The notes under the pieces are model-generated. The model saw only the letters and a list, made by a program, of their open reading frames with translations. It did no database searches and was not told where the DNA came from. Below, in pieces: positions 1 to 7,648 of a stretch of DNA of 64,000 nucleotides (position 1 is its first letter; every line of letters begins with the position of its first letter). The DNA is from Spirosoma montaniterrae (lineage in GTDB: Bacteria > Bacteroidota > Bacteroidia > Cytophagales > Spirosomataceae): NCBI RefSeq assembly GCF_001988955.1, contig NZ_CP014263.1, positions 3,132,001 to 3,196,000 of the forward strand. Direction: 5' to 3'. Made by a program: the position numbers and the translations under genes.

Positions 1-126
1 TACGGCGGTACGCGCAAATATTGGGCGAATTTAAGTAGTTCTACTCAATCTCAAATTCGTCATGAATTAAAGTTGCAGAAAAGTTGTCGTTCAATAAATA
101 AATGGGCTTAATCCTTCATTTTTTCC
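1..126 (+). other. upstream edge, possible 3' end of a gene
   Basis: Frame 1 is open from the window edge to a TAA at 109-111 (36 codons), so this could be the C-terminus of a gene cut by the window. The residues match no family I recognise, and the stretch could equally be leader DNA for the channel gene that follows. Confidence 0.2.
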
Positions 127-1134
127 GTGAGAACAAGGCGTACGAATACCGTTGCCCAACCCGCAGAAAATCTGCGCGGAACTGACAGTCAATTGGTTCG
201 GCAGGAAGAACAGCGGCAGGACCTGGGCTTTGGCACAAAAATCAACTCAGGCTTTGGCCGGCTTATCAACAAAGACGGCAGCTTTAACATCAATCGACGC
301 AACGAGTCGTTCTGGGATCGACTCAACCTGTATAACCGGCTGATTACCATGAGTTGGCCGCAGTTTTTTGGTTGGGTGCTGCTGTTTTACCTTACGGCCA
401 ATCTGTTCTTCGCCAGTATTTATCTGCTGGCCGGGGCCGATGGACTGAAAGGCACTACTGACGTCGATAATTTCGGTCTGTTCTGGAAAGCCTATTTCTT
501 TAGCTCGCAGACTATGACCACGGTCGGCTACGGCCATATTGCCCCCAACACATTCACGGCCAGCTTAATAGCCTCGTTCGAATCAGTAATTGGGCTGCTG
601 GCTTTCGCGCTGGCAACGGGTTTGCTGTATGGGCGTTTTTCTCGCCCCGTAGCCCATATACGCTTCACCAAGAAATCGGTGCTTGCTCCATATTTAGACG
701 TGAATGCCTGGATGTTTCGGATTATTAACGCCCGCGCCAATCAACTCATCGACGTACAGATAGAAGTGTCATTGTCGATGCTCGAAACAAAACCCGATGG
801 AACACTGACGCGCCGGTATTCCAGCCTGAAATTAGAGCGGCAACAGGTCAATTTTTTCCCGACCAACTGGACGCTCGTGCATCCGATTACTGAAGACAGC
901 CCTTTGCACGGCTGCACCCCCGAAGACCTGGCCCGATCAGACGCCGAGTTCCTGATTTTGCTTCGGGCCACCGACGATACCTTCTCGCAGATTGTGCATA
1001 GCCGCCACTCATACCGCTACGACGAGGTGCTTTGGGGCCGCAAGTTCAAGCCCATGTTCGACAGCAGTCGGCAGGGTTTAGTGAGCGTTGACCTCAACGC
1101 GCTCGACGATACATACGTGGCCGCTCTGAATTAA
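127..1134 (+). CDS. Inward-rectifier (KirBac-type) potassium channel
   Basis: Inner-membrane K+ channel, 335 aa. Residues about 61-78 form the amphipathic slide helix (FWDRLNLYNRL), TM1 lies at about 78-100, and the pore helix leads into the selectivity filter TVGYG at 132-136. TM2 follows at about 143-168. The remaining ~165 residues match the cytoplasmic immunoglobulin-like Kir domain, for example RFTKKSVLAPYLD and the LVHPITEDSPL strand. This two-TM plus Ig-domain plan separates it from the six-TM K+ channel at 37132. The start is GTG; no ATG precedes the slide helix, which is essential in the family. It is probably monocistronic, since the next gene is a peptidoglycan enzyme. Assignment is firm; gating ligand is unknown. 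Confidence 0.9.
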   Translation: MRTRRTNTVAQPAENLRGTDSQLVRQEEQRQDLGFGTKINSGFGRLINKDGSFNINRRNESFWDRLNLYNRLITMSWPQFFGWVLLFYLTANLFFASIYLLAGADGLKGTTDVDNFGLFWKAYFFSSQTMTTVGYGHIAPNTFTASLIASFESVIGLLAFALATGLLYGRFSRPVAHIRFTKKSVLAPYLDVNAWMFRIINARANQLIDVQIEVSLSMLETKPDGTLTRRYSSLKLERQQVNFFPTNWTLVHPITEDSPLHGCTPEDLARSDAEFLILLRATDDTFSQIVHSRHSYRYDEVLWGRKFKPMFDSSRQGLVSVDLNALDDTYVAALN

Positions 1135-1210
1135 ATGCGGGAGAAGTGGCTTAAAAGTGGCGATCAACGAGTACTTTTATTTCACTAACATTCATCATTA
1201 CTTTTATTTT

Positions 1211-2128
1211 ATGCTTCTTCCTCCTTTCCTGCGCCCTGGCGATACCGTAGGCGTAGTATCGCCTGCGAGCTGGTTTCCGTATGACGAACTAAAAGAGGGT
1301 CTACGTATTCTGCGCGACGACTGGAAACTGAACGTTATCGAGGGTACAAGCTTGCAGGCTCAGGATGGCCCTTTTGCCGGTTCCGACGAACTGCGCCGGG
1401 CTGATTTACAACAGTTATTCGATAATCCTGACGTTCGGGCGGTGTTTGCCGCGCGAGGTGGTTACGGCTGCTACCGGCTGGTCGATGGCCTGGATCTGGG
1501 TGGTTTGCTGGCACACCCAAAATGGCTCGTCGGTTTCAGCGACGTTACGGTGCTGCTGAGTTTGCTGTATGCCAATGGCATTGGTAGTCTGCATGGTCTG
1601 ATGCCCCGGCAATATGGCCTTTCTGACCGGGCCGAGTCGCTCGAAACGGTTCGGCAGTGGCTCTTTGGCGAACCGCCTGCTATGTACACCGTGCCGACGC
1701 ACCCACTCAACCGACCGGGGCAGGCTACCGGACCGCTGGTAGGCGGCAACCTGACCATGCTCGTCAATTCACTCTCGACCCCGACCGACATTGCTTTTGA
1801 CAACAGCGTGCTGTTCATTGAAGACATAGACGAAACCTTGTTTTCACTCGACCGCATGATGCGGCAACTCCACCGGGCTGGTCGGCTTTCAAACCTGGCC
1901 GGGCTGGTTGTGGGGCAGTTCACCGACATGCGCGATAACAAATCACTTCCTTTCGGCGACGATGCTTTTGGTATTATTTCGGGAGCCGTGTCGGGCTATG
2001 ATTACCCCGTCATGTTCGATTTCCCGGTGGGTCACGTCCCGCAAAACCTCGCTATGCCCGTTGGTGCCAACGTCAGGCTGGAGGTGGGGAATGATGGGGG
2101 AAAAGTGGTTTTTAATATTGAATTCTGA
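1211..2128 (+). CDS. LD-carboxypeptidase (peptidase S66)
   Basis: Cytoplasmic murein-recycling enzyme that removes the terminal D-Ala from tetrapeptides. The protein is 305 aa when started at the ATG before LLPPFLRPGDTVGVVSPAS, the normal S66 N-terminus. An upstream in-frame ATG at 1157 adds 18 atypical aromatic residues and is less likely. The expected Ser-Glu-His triad is visible: Ser110 in LVGFSDVT, Glu in VLFIEDIDE and His in FPVGHVPQN. The arginine motif AARGGYGCYR lies before the serine. The TGA stop is inside the left arm of an inverted repeat (2117-2137). The lytic transglycosylases at 21-25 kb would make related muropeptide substrates, but no operon links them. Confidence 0.9.
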   Translation: MLLPPFLRPGDTVGVVSPASWFPYDELKEGLRILRDDWKLNVIEGTSLQAQDGPFAGSDELRRADLQQLFDNPDVRAVFAARGGYGCYRLVDGLDLGGLLAHPKWLVGFSDVTVLLSLLYANGIGSLHGLMPRQYGLSDRAESLETVRQWLFGEPPAMYTVPTHPLNRPGQATGPLVGGNLTMLVNSLSTPTDIAFDNSVLFIEDIDETLFSLDRMMRQLHRAGRLSNLAGLVVGQFTDMRDNKSLPFGDDAFGIISGAVSGYDYPVMFDFPVGHVPQNLAMPVGANVRLEVGNDGGKVVFNIEF

Positions 2129-2213
2129 ATGTTGAATTAATGCTTACCGCAAGTTCTCCACCTAACCCGCTGCCCTCCATTCAACATTCGCTATTCAACA
2201 TTCAACATTCAAT
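2117..2213. repeat. Inverted repeat, ATTCAAC 7-mer family
   Basis: Left arm 2117-2137 pairs with 2193-2213 (19 of 21 positions). The right side is five consecutive 7-nt units at 2179-2213 (ATTCAAC, ATTCGCT, ATTCAAC, ATTCAAC, ATTCAAT). The left arm contains the stop codon of the LD-carboxypeptidase. The right side ends ten nt before the SDR start codon, so the repeat fills the gap between two co-directional genes. Confidence 0.85.
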
Positions 2214-2222
2214 AGTACCTCT

Positions 2223-3017
2223 TTGTCTTCCTTCCAAAACTCCATCATCTGGATTACCGGCGCATCGTCGGGCATTGGCGAAGCCATTGCACTCGAACTG
2301 GCCCGGTATCGGCCCAAACTGATTCTGTCGGCCCGGCGCGAAGCTGAGCTGCAACGCGTGGCCCGGCAAACCGGATTACCGGCGTCCGACGTGCTGGTGC
2401 TGCCGCTCGACATGGCCGATACGGCCCGGCTTCCCGCGCAGGTCGAGGTGGTACGGCAGCGGTTTGGGCGCGTTGATTATCTGTTTCAAAATGCAGGGAT
2501 CACACAGCGCAGTGCCGTTGTCGATACTGATTTTTCGGTGTATCAGCGGCTGATGGACGTTAATTTTTTCGGCGTTGTGGCCTTGACCAAAGCCGTGCTG
2601 CCGCTGATGCTGGCGCAGGGCAGTGGTCATTTCGTTGTTACGAGCAGTGTAGCAGGCAAGATTGGCACAAAACAACGGTCGGGCTATTGCGCGAGCAAAC
2701 ACGCCCTGCACGGTTTTTTCGACGCGCTCCGGGCCGAAACCCACGATGCGGGGCTGCACGTTACGCTGGTATGCCCCGGCTACATCCAAACGCCTATTTC
2801 ACTCCACGCCCTCGGCCCCGATGGGCGCGTACACGGCAAAATGGACGAGAATCAGCAGCAGGGAATGCCCGCCGACGACTTTGCCCGTCGGCTGCTGCGG
2901 GCCGTAACACGCAAACGTGAAGAGGTCTTCATCGGCGGCAAAGAAGTAGCCGGTGTTTACCTAAAACGGTTTTTACCGGGTCTGCTGTCGCGCATTGTTC
3001 GGGCAATGAAGTCGTAA
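2223..3017 (+). CDS. SDR family NAD(P)-dependent oxidoreductase
   Basis: Short-chain dehydrogenase, 264 aa, of the classical cytosolic type. The Rossmann motif GASSGIGEA is at about 13-21, NAG in LFQNAGITQ, the catalytic Ser region is VTSSVAGKIG and the active-site YxxxK reads YCASKHAL. The C-terminus MKS follows a hydrophobic stretch (FLPGLLSRIVRAM) resembling DHRS7/YqjQ-type SDRs. The substrate cannot be told from sequence. The only start that keeps the nucleotide-binding strand is TTG at 2223. The gene lies 27 nt before the DPP-IV gene and may be co-transcribed with it. Confidence 0.88.
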   Translation: MSSFQNSIIWITGASSGIGEAIALELARYRPKLILSARREAELQRVARQTGLPASDVLVLPLDMADTARLPAQVEVVRQRFGRVDYLFQNAGITQRSAVVDTDFSVYQRLMDVNFFGVVALTKAVLPLMLAQGSGHFVVTSSVAGKIGTKQRSGYCASKHALHGFFDALRAETHDAGLHVTLVCPGYIQTPISLHALGPDGRVHGKMDENQQQGMPADDFARRLLRAVTRKREEVFIGGKEVAGVYLKRFLPGLLSRIVRAMKS

Positions 3018-3044
3018 TTTTTGGCAACTGTTTAGTACATTCCC

Positions 3045-5228
3045 ATGAAAATCAACCGCTTTCTTTTTGTTTTTTTAACCCTTCCTGCTTTTGCTCAACT
3101 TAAAAAGCCGGTTACGCTCGATGACGTTTGGGGGCGTAGCGCGGGGGTATTCAGTCAACGCACCGTTGAAGCCGTCAATTGGATGAAGGCGGGTGGTTTT
3201 TACACCACGCTCGACGGCGGCAAAATCAGCAAATTCGACATCACTACCGGCAACGTGGCCGAAGTACTCTTCGATGCCAGTCAACAAACAGCGGCAGGCC
3301 CGCGATTGGGTATTGATGGGTATCAGCTTTCTGCCGATGAACGTAAACTGCTGTTAACCACGCAGGAAGAACCCATTTATCGCCGGTCGAGCCGGGCCGC
3401 GTATTTCGTGTACGACCTGACGACAAAGCGATTGACGCCCCTTAGTCAGCAGGGCAAGCAGATGTATGCCACGTTCTCGCCCGACGGTAAACGGGTGGCG
3501 TTCGTTCGTGACAATAATTTGTTTGTCGTTGATCTGGCAACGGGGAAGGAAACGCAGCTAACCACAGACGGCAAGCCAAACGCTGTTATTAATGGGGCGG
3601 CAGACTGGGTGTATGAAGAAGAATTCAGCATGTCGCGGGCGTTCGAGTGGTCGTCCGATAGCCGCCGGATTGCCTGGATTCGATTCGACGAACGGCGCGT
3701 TCCCGAATACAACATGCAGGTTTGGGGGCCGCTTTATCCGAGTGATTATCGCTACAAATACCCAAAAGCAGGCGAAGCCAATTCCGTTGTGTCGGTATGG
3801 ATGGTCGATGTAGTTTCGGGCAGGAAGATTCTGGCTCAAACCGGGGCAGAAACAGACATCTATCTGCCACGTATTCAGTGGACAAAGAACCCAAATCTGC
3901 TGTCGGTACGGCGCATGAACCGGTTGCAAAACCAACTCGATCTGCTGCACGTCAACGCCACAACCGGCGCGGCTACCACCGTTCTGACTGAACAAAGCAG
4001 TACCTACGTTGATCTTGAATTAACCGACGACCTGACGTATCTGCCCGACGGCAAATCGTTTCTGTGGACGAGCGAACGGAGCGGTTTCAAACACCTGTAT
4101 CGGTATGACCTCAGCGGCAAACTGATGCAGGCCATCACATCGGGTAATTTTGAGGTGGGTACGATTGCCGGTGTCGATGAAAAAAACGCGCAGGTTTATT
4201 TCACCTCGACGGAAGTTTCGGCGTTGGAGCGTCACCTCTACCGCATCGGTATCGACGGTCAGAATAAGCAACGTCTGACCAATCAGCCCGGCACCTACAC
4301 GGCTACGTTCAGCCCCGATTTTTCGTACTACCTACTGTATCACAGTTCGGCCACTTCGCCCATGCGCGTGACCCTGCGCGATACCAAAACTACCGACGAC
4401 CGGCGGGTACTGGAAGCCAACGATGCCCTCAAAACCCGGCTGGCAACGTATCAGATCAGTCAAAAACAATTTTTCCAGACCAAAGCCGCCGATGGAACCC
4501 CGCTTAACGGCTGGATGATTCGCCCGGCTGACTTCGACAGTTCCGCTACGAAAAAGTACCCCGTTTTGATGTTCGTGTATGGCGGGCCGGGGTCGCAGAC
4601 AGTGAAAAACGATTGGGACAGCCGCGACTTTTTCTGGTATCAGACGCTGGCTCAGAAAGGCTACGTAATTGTGTCGGTCGATGGGCGCGGCACGGGCGGG
4701 CGCGGTCATGCGTTCCGGGCGGCTACCTATGCGCAGTTGGGCAAACTCGAAACCGAAGACCAGCTTTTCGTGGCGCGGTCGCTGAAGACGCTGCCCTGGG
4801 TTGATGCCAACCGCGTAGGTATTTGGGGCTGGAGTTACGGCGGCTATATGACGGCTCTTTGCATGACGCTTGGTGCCGATGTTTTCAAGGCGGGCATCTC
4901 CGTTGCGCCCGTTACCAACTGGCGATTCTACGACACCATTTATACCGAACGCTACCTGAAACGCCCACAGGACAATCCCGGCGGCTACGATAACAATAGC
5001 CCCGTTACGCACGCGGCCAAACTACGCGGCCCATTTCTGCTGGTTCACGGCACCGGCGACGATAACGTGCATTTTCAGAACTCTGTGGAGTTTGTGAATG
5101 CGCTGGTAGCGGCTGGGCGTCCGTTTCAGTCGTTTTATTACCCCAATCGCAACCACGGCATTTACGGCGGCAACACCCGCCTGCATCTATACACGATGAT
5201 GACCGAGTTTCTGGAGAAGAATCTTTGA
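3045..5228 (+). CDS. Dipeptidyl-peptidase IV (S9B), secreted
   Basis: Periplasmic serine exopeptidase releasing X-Pro/X-Ala dipeptides, 727 aa, the usual length for bacterial DPP-IV. A signal peptide (KINRFLFVFLTLPAFAQ) is followed by the eight-bladed propeller. The double-glutamate substrate anchor is in DWVYEEEF (Glu191-193 region). The alpha/beta-hydrolase domain carries Ser597 in GWSYGGYM, Asp672 in GTGDDNVHF and His704 in NRNHGIYGG, a complete triad. Bacteroidota use such enzymes to feed on peptides; nothing nearby suggests a more specific role. The gene ends against a strong inverted repeat at 5235-5323. Confidence 0.95.
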   Translation: MKINRFLFVFLTLPAFAQLKKPVTLDDVWGRSAGVFSQRTVEAVNWMKAGGFYTTLDGGKISKFDITTGNVAEVLFDASQQTAAGPRLGIDGYQLSADERKLLLTTQEEPIYRRSSRAAYFVYDLTTKRLTPLSQQGKQMYATFSPDGKRVAFVRDNNLFVVDLATGKETQLTTDGKPNAVINGAADWVYEEEFSMSRAFEWSSDSRRIAWIRFDERRVPEYNMQVWGPLYPSDYRYKYPKAGEANSVVSVWMVDVVSGRKILAQTGAETDIYLPRIQWTKNPNLLSVRRMNRLQNQLDLLHVNATTGAATTVLTEQSSTYVDLELTDDLTYLPDGKSFLWTSERSGFKHLYRYDLSGKLMQAITSGNFEVGTIAGVDEKNAQVYFTSTEVSALERHLYRIGIDGQNKQRLTNQPGTYTATFSPDFSYYLLYHSSATSPMRVTLRDTKTTDDRRVLEANDALKTRLATYQISQKQFFQTKAADGTPLNGWMIRPADFDSSATKKYPVLMFVYGGPGSQTVKNDWDSRDFFWYQTLAQKGYVIVSVDGRGTGGRGHAFRAATYAQLGKLETEDQLFVARSLKTLPWVDANRVGIWGWSYGGYMTALCMTLGADVFKAGISVAPVTNWRFYDTIYTERYLKRPQDNPGGYDNNSPVTHAAKLRGPFLLVHGTGDDNVHFQNSVEFVNALVAAGRPFQSFYYPNRNHGIYGGNTRLHLYTMMTEFLEKNL

Positions 5229-5234
5229 GGTTTT

Positions 5235-5323
5235 TTTAAACGCAGAGAGCGCGGAGCCTTCCGCAGAGAACACTCAGAAAACTCTGTATCTCTGCGGAAA
5301 ACTCCGCGCTCTCTGCGTTTAAA
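5235..5323. repeat. Nested inverted repeat, CGCAGAG family, convergent-gene terminator
   Basis: Outer arms 5235-5256 and 5302-5323 are a perfect 22-bp inverted repeat. Inner arms 5259-5269 and 5289-5299 add a perfect 11 bp. The core is rich in GCAGAGA units. It lies between the convergent DPP-IV and Dabb genes, flanked by T and A runs, so it should work as a terminator in both directions. Confidence 0.85.
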
Positions 5324-5326
5324 GAA

Positions 5327-5731
5327 CTACTTTGCCTGATTCACGAAATCCACAACCGTCAAATCAGCCAGCCAGGGGCCAACGATCTTGCCAAACTCTT
5401 TATGAGCGGGGTGTGGCAGATAAGCATCGCGGTCTTTGGCGTTGTCGAACGTCAGGATAAAGGCATGGGTCAGGCCCTTGTCGTGTTTTTCGGGGCTGTT
5501 GTTGGTGCCCCACTGGAATCCTTTAATCTCCTTGATTTTCGACGGTAACGCTTCAAAAGCCGCAACAATTTCGGTCACTTTTTCGGGCGTCGCTTCGGGC
5601 TTGAACTTAAACAATACGACATGTTGTAGCTGTCCGGTTTTCATGGGTTTCTTCGGCTTACGGGTCGGCTCGTTACCTGCGTAAGTGGTTAAGGCCATTA
5701 GCGTGAGTAGACTGATTAATAGGTATTTCAT
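5327..5731 (-). CDS. Secreted Dabb-domain protein
   Basis: A 134-aa protein with an N-terminal signal peptide (KYLLISLLTLMALTTYAG) and one stress-responsive A/B barrel (Dabb) domain. Family landmarks include QHVVLFKFKPEATPEKV at the start, FQWGTNNSPE in the middle and the THAFILTFDNAKDRDAYLPHP segment. Dabb domains are ferredoxin-like dimers; some are enzymes but most are uncharacterised, and no active site can be assigned here. Start chosen at the signal peptide methionine. The gene is convergent with DPP-IV. Confidence 0.85.
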   Translation of the reverse strand: MKYLLISLLTLMALTTYAGNEPTRKPKKPMKTGQLQHVVLFKFKPEATPEKVTEIVAAFEALPSKIKEIKGFQWGTNNSPEKHDKGLTHAFILTFDNAKDRDAYLPHPAHKEFGKIVGPWLADLTVVDFVNQAK

Positions 5732-5745
5732 GCGTTTGTAAAGGG

Positions 5746-5940
5746 TTATTGTTGCTGATTTTTTTGCTGCCAGACACGCCGTAACTCGGTAATACGTGCG
5801 TCGATTTCCTCACGGGTAATGAGCGGCTTTGCACCGCTGAAACGCTCAGCCAGCTCCCTTGCTACTTCATCCCGGTCTCGCCCAGTCGCAGTTTTAGCGA
5901 CAATTTGGTCGACAGTATAGGTCGTTAATCTCTTTTCCAT
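5746..5940 (-). CDS. Small hypothetical protein, antitoxin-like partner
   Basis: A 64-aa charged protein not recognised as a named family. It has a TVDQIVAKTATGRDRDEVARELAERF stretch, then ITREEIDARITELRRVWQQ, both predicted helical, with a poly-Gln-like tail (KNQQQ). Its start lies 47 nt inside the end of the preceding gene on the same strand, indicating translational coupling. Size and arrangement suit the antitoxin of a two-gene module, but no DNA-binding fold can be shown. Confidence 0.5.
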   Translation of the reverse strand: MEKRLTTYTVDQIVAKTATGRDRDEVARELAERFSGAKPLITREEIDARITELRRVWQQKNQQQ

Positions 5941-6175
5941 CCGCTATGTAAATTTCGTCAATGATAACGCTATTTTGTTCAAATGCAAAGGTGAACAGGA
6001 CGCGTAGCATCTTCATCCCTGTGTAGCCAATAACGAAGCCTCCATCTCCTTCCAGATACACAACCCGGTATTCGCCGTAAAATAACCGCTCAATTTCACC
6101 ATCAATAATCTTAAGCCGATTCAATTCTTCCAGCGTGAACGCATCGCCGAATACAATATCAAAACTGTCGAACAT
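5894..6175 (-). CDS. Hypothetical protein, possibly BrnT/DUF4258-like toxin
   Basis: A 93-aa protein. After a helical N-terminus (FTLEELNRLKIIDGEIERLFYGE) it shows alternating strands YRVVYLEGD, GGFVIGYTG and RVLFTFAFE. That helix-then-antiparallel-sheet pattern recalls BrnT/DUF4258 RNase toxins, although the usual sequence signatures are not clear. The overlapping 64-aa downstream gene fits a toxin-antitoxin pair with the toxin first, as in brnTA. This is inference from fold pattern and context only. Confidence 0.5.
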   Translation of the reverse strand: MFDSFDIVFGDAFTLEELNRLKIIDGEIERLFYGEYRVVYLEGDGGFVIGYTGMKMLRVLFTFAFEQNSVIIDEIYIADGKEINDLYCRPNCR

Positions 6176-6200
6176 AAAGAGTGAGTACGTCTAAAAATAC

Positions 6201-6228
6201 CTGTGCCACGACCAAAGCCGTGGCACAG
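6201..6228 (-). terminator. Hairpin terminator downstream of icd
   Basis: CTGTGCCACG (6201-6210) pairs perfectly with CGTGGCACAG (6219-6228) around an 8-nt loop. Read on the minus strand it is followed by GTATTTTTAG, a weak U tract. It lies between icd and the small toxin-like gene. Confidence 0.65.
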
Positions 6229-6231
6229 CGT

Positions 6232-6275
6232 ATAAATCCTGTTTAATCTTGATAATCCCGGCTAATCCTGCCGGG
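6232..6275. repeat. AATCCTG-type degenerate repeat remnant
   Basis: Near-periodic units AATCCTG, AATCTTG, AATCCCG and AATCCTG lie between 6234 and 6271. A 6-bp stem CCCGGC/GCCGGG falls at about 6257-6275. It looks like a single arm of a periodic intergenic repeat; I do not see a good opposite arm. Confidence 0.4.
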
Positions 6276-6288
6276 CCAGCGTTCTGGT

Positions 6289-7506
6289 TCAGGATAGTTT
6301 CGCCTGCAACGCTTCGTCCAACGCTTCGAGGAAGTCTTCCGTGTACAGGTAATGTTCGCCCGCTACGAGATTCTTCACGTCGGGGAAGGCCGACAGCGCA
6401 AGGTCTTTCGTCATTTTACCACTTTCGACCACCTCTACGCACACCTGTTCGAGTGCGTTGGCAAAATCAATAAGCGGTTGATTACCATCGAGTTTCCCTC
6501 TAAAGGCCAGGCCGCGCGTCCAGGCGTAGATGCTGGCAATGGGGTTGGTGCTGGTTTTGTTGCCTTTCTGGTATTCGCGGTAGTGGCGCGTTACGGTTCC
6601 GTGAGCGGCTTCGGCCTCCATCGTGTTGCCATCGGGCGTGAGCAGCACCGAGGTCATCAGGCCCAGCGAACCGAAGCCTTGCGCTACGGTGTCCGACTGC
6701 ACGTCGCCGTCGTAGTTTTTGCAGGCCCATACAAAGTTGCCTTCCCATTTCAGAGCCGAGGCCACCATATCATCGATCAGGCGGTGTTCGTACTGCACTT
6801 TTCCGGCAAACTCGGCGTCGTAGATTTCCTGGAAAATGTCTTTAAACCGACCGTCGTATTTTTTCAGGATTGTATTCTTAGTAGAGAGGTAAAGCGGCCA
6901 GCCTTTTTGCATTGCCACGTTGAAGCACGACCGGGCAAAGCCACGAATCGATTCATCAACGTTATACATACCCATTGCCACGCCCGGTGCTTTGAAATTG
7001 AAGACTTCATACTCCATCACGGTGCCGTCTTCGCCTTCAAATTTCATGGTCAGCTTGCCCTTGCCCGGCACCAGAAAATCAGTAGCGCGGTACTGATCGC
7101 CAAACGCGTGACGACCCACAATGATCGGGGCTTTCCAGTTGATGACCAAGCGCGGTACGTTGCTCATCACGATGGGTTCACGGAACACCGTACCATCGAG
7201 AATATTGCGGATGGTGCCGTTGGGCGACTTCCACATCTGCTTGAGGTTGAACTCCTTTACGCGGGCTTCGTCGGGCGTGATGGTGGCGCATTTGATACCA
7301 ACGCCGTATTCTTTGATGGCATTGGCCGCGTCGACAGTTACCTGATCGTTTGTTTCGTCGCGGTATTCGATGCCGAGGTCGAAGTATTTAATATCAACGT
7401 CAACGTAGGGTAGAATCAGTTTGTCTTTGATGAATTTCCAGATGATGCGGGTCATTTCGTCGCCATCCAGTTCGACAACCGGATTTGCCACTTTAATTTT
7501 CTCCAT
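6289..7506 (-). CDS. icd: NADP-dependent isocitrate dehydrogenase, eukaryote-like
   Basis: TCA-cycle enzyme converting isocitrate to 2-oxoglutarate with NADPH formation, 405 aa. The N-terminus ([17 protein letters not shown]) and the substrate loop [19 protein letters not shown] are those of the homodimeric type II IDH shared with eukaryotes and many Bacteroidota, rather than the E. coli type. Further landmarks are [13 protein letters not shown], the metal-binding [17 protein letters not shown] and [12 protein letters not shown]. The gene stands alone with its own -7 box (7552-7559) and ends in a hairpin. Start is the ATG before EKIKVANP. Confidence 0.96.
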   Translation of the reverse strand: MEKIKVANPVVELDGDEMTRIIWKFIKDKLILPYVDVDIKYFDLGIEYRDETNDQVTVDAANAIKEYGVGIKCATITPDEARVKEFNLKQMWKSPNGTIRNILDGTVFREPIVMSNVPRLVINWKAPIIVGRHAFGDQYRATDFLVPGKGKLTMKFEGEDGTVMEYEVFNFKAPGVAMGMYNVDESIRGFARSCFNVAMQKGWPLYLSTKNTILKKYDGRFKDIFQEIYDAEFAGKVQYEHRLIDDMVASALKWEGNFVWACKNYDGDVQSDTVAQGFGSLGLMTSVLLTPDGNTMEAEAAHGTVTRHYREYQKGNKTSTNPIASIYAWTRGLAFRGKLDGNQPLIDFANALEQVCVEVVESGKMTKDLALSAFPDVKNLVAGEHYLYTEDFLEALDEALQAKLS

Positions 7507-7551
7507 TGTGTAAGGTATAAACGATTAAAAACGATTTAGAAAATTTGGGGG

Positions 7552-7559
7552 CAAAGGTA
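7552..7559 (-). promoter_or_regulatory. Bacteroidota -7 box for icd
   Basis: On the minus strand this reads TACCTTTG, an exact match to the Bacteroidota TAnnTTTG consensus, 46 nt before the icd start. No clear -33 TTG is seen at the expected distance. Confidence 0.5.
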
Positions 7560-7599
7560 CAGAAAATGGCTACATCATTCGACATCTTGGGTAAATGAC

Positions 7600-7630
7600 T
7601 TGCACCGGGTTTCAACCGAATGTATCTTTA
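7600..7630 (+). promoter_or_regulatory. Promoter of the M20 amidohydrolase gene
   Basis: TTG at 7600-7602, a 20-nt spacer and TATCTTTA at 7623-7630 (seven of eight positions of TAnnTTTG). The spacing is that of the Bacteroidota primary sigma factor. The start codon lies at 7649. Confidence 0.6.
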
Positions 7631-7648
7631 ACCAAAACCGTCCCAGCC

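Noticed and set aside
6352..7413. 353-codon open frame on the plus strand
   Set aside because: Antisense to icd, whose motifs are complete; the frame is a codon-bias shadow with no recognisable domain.
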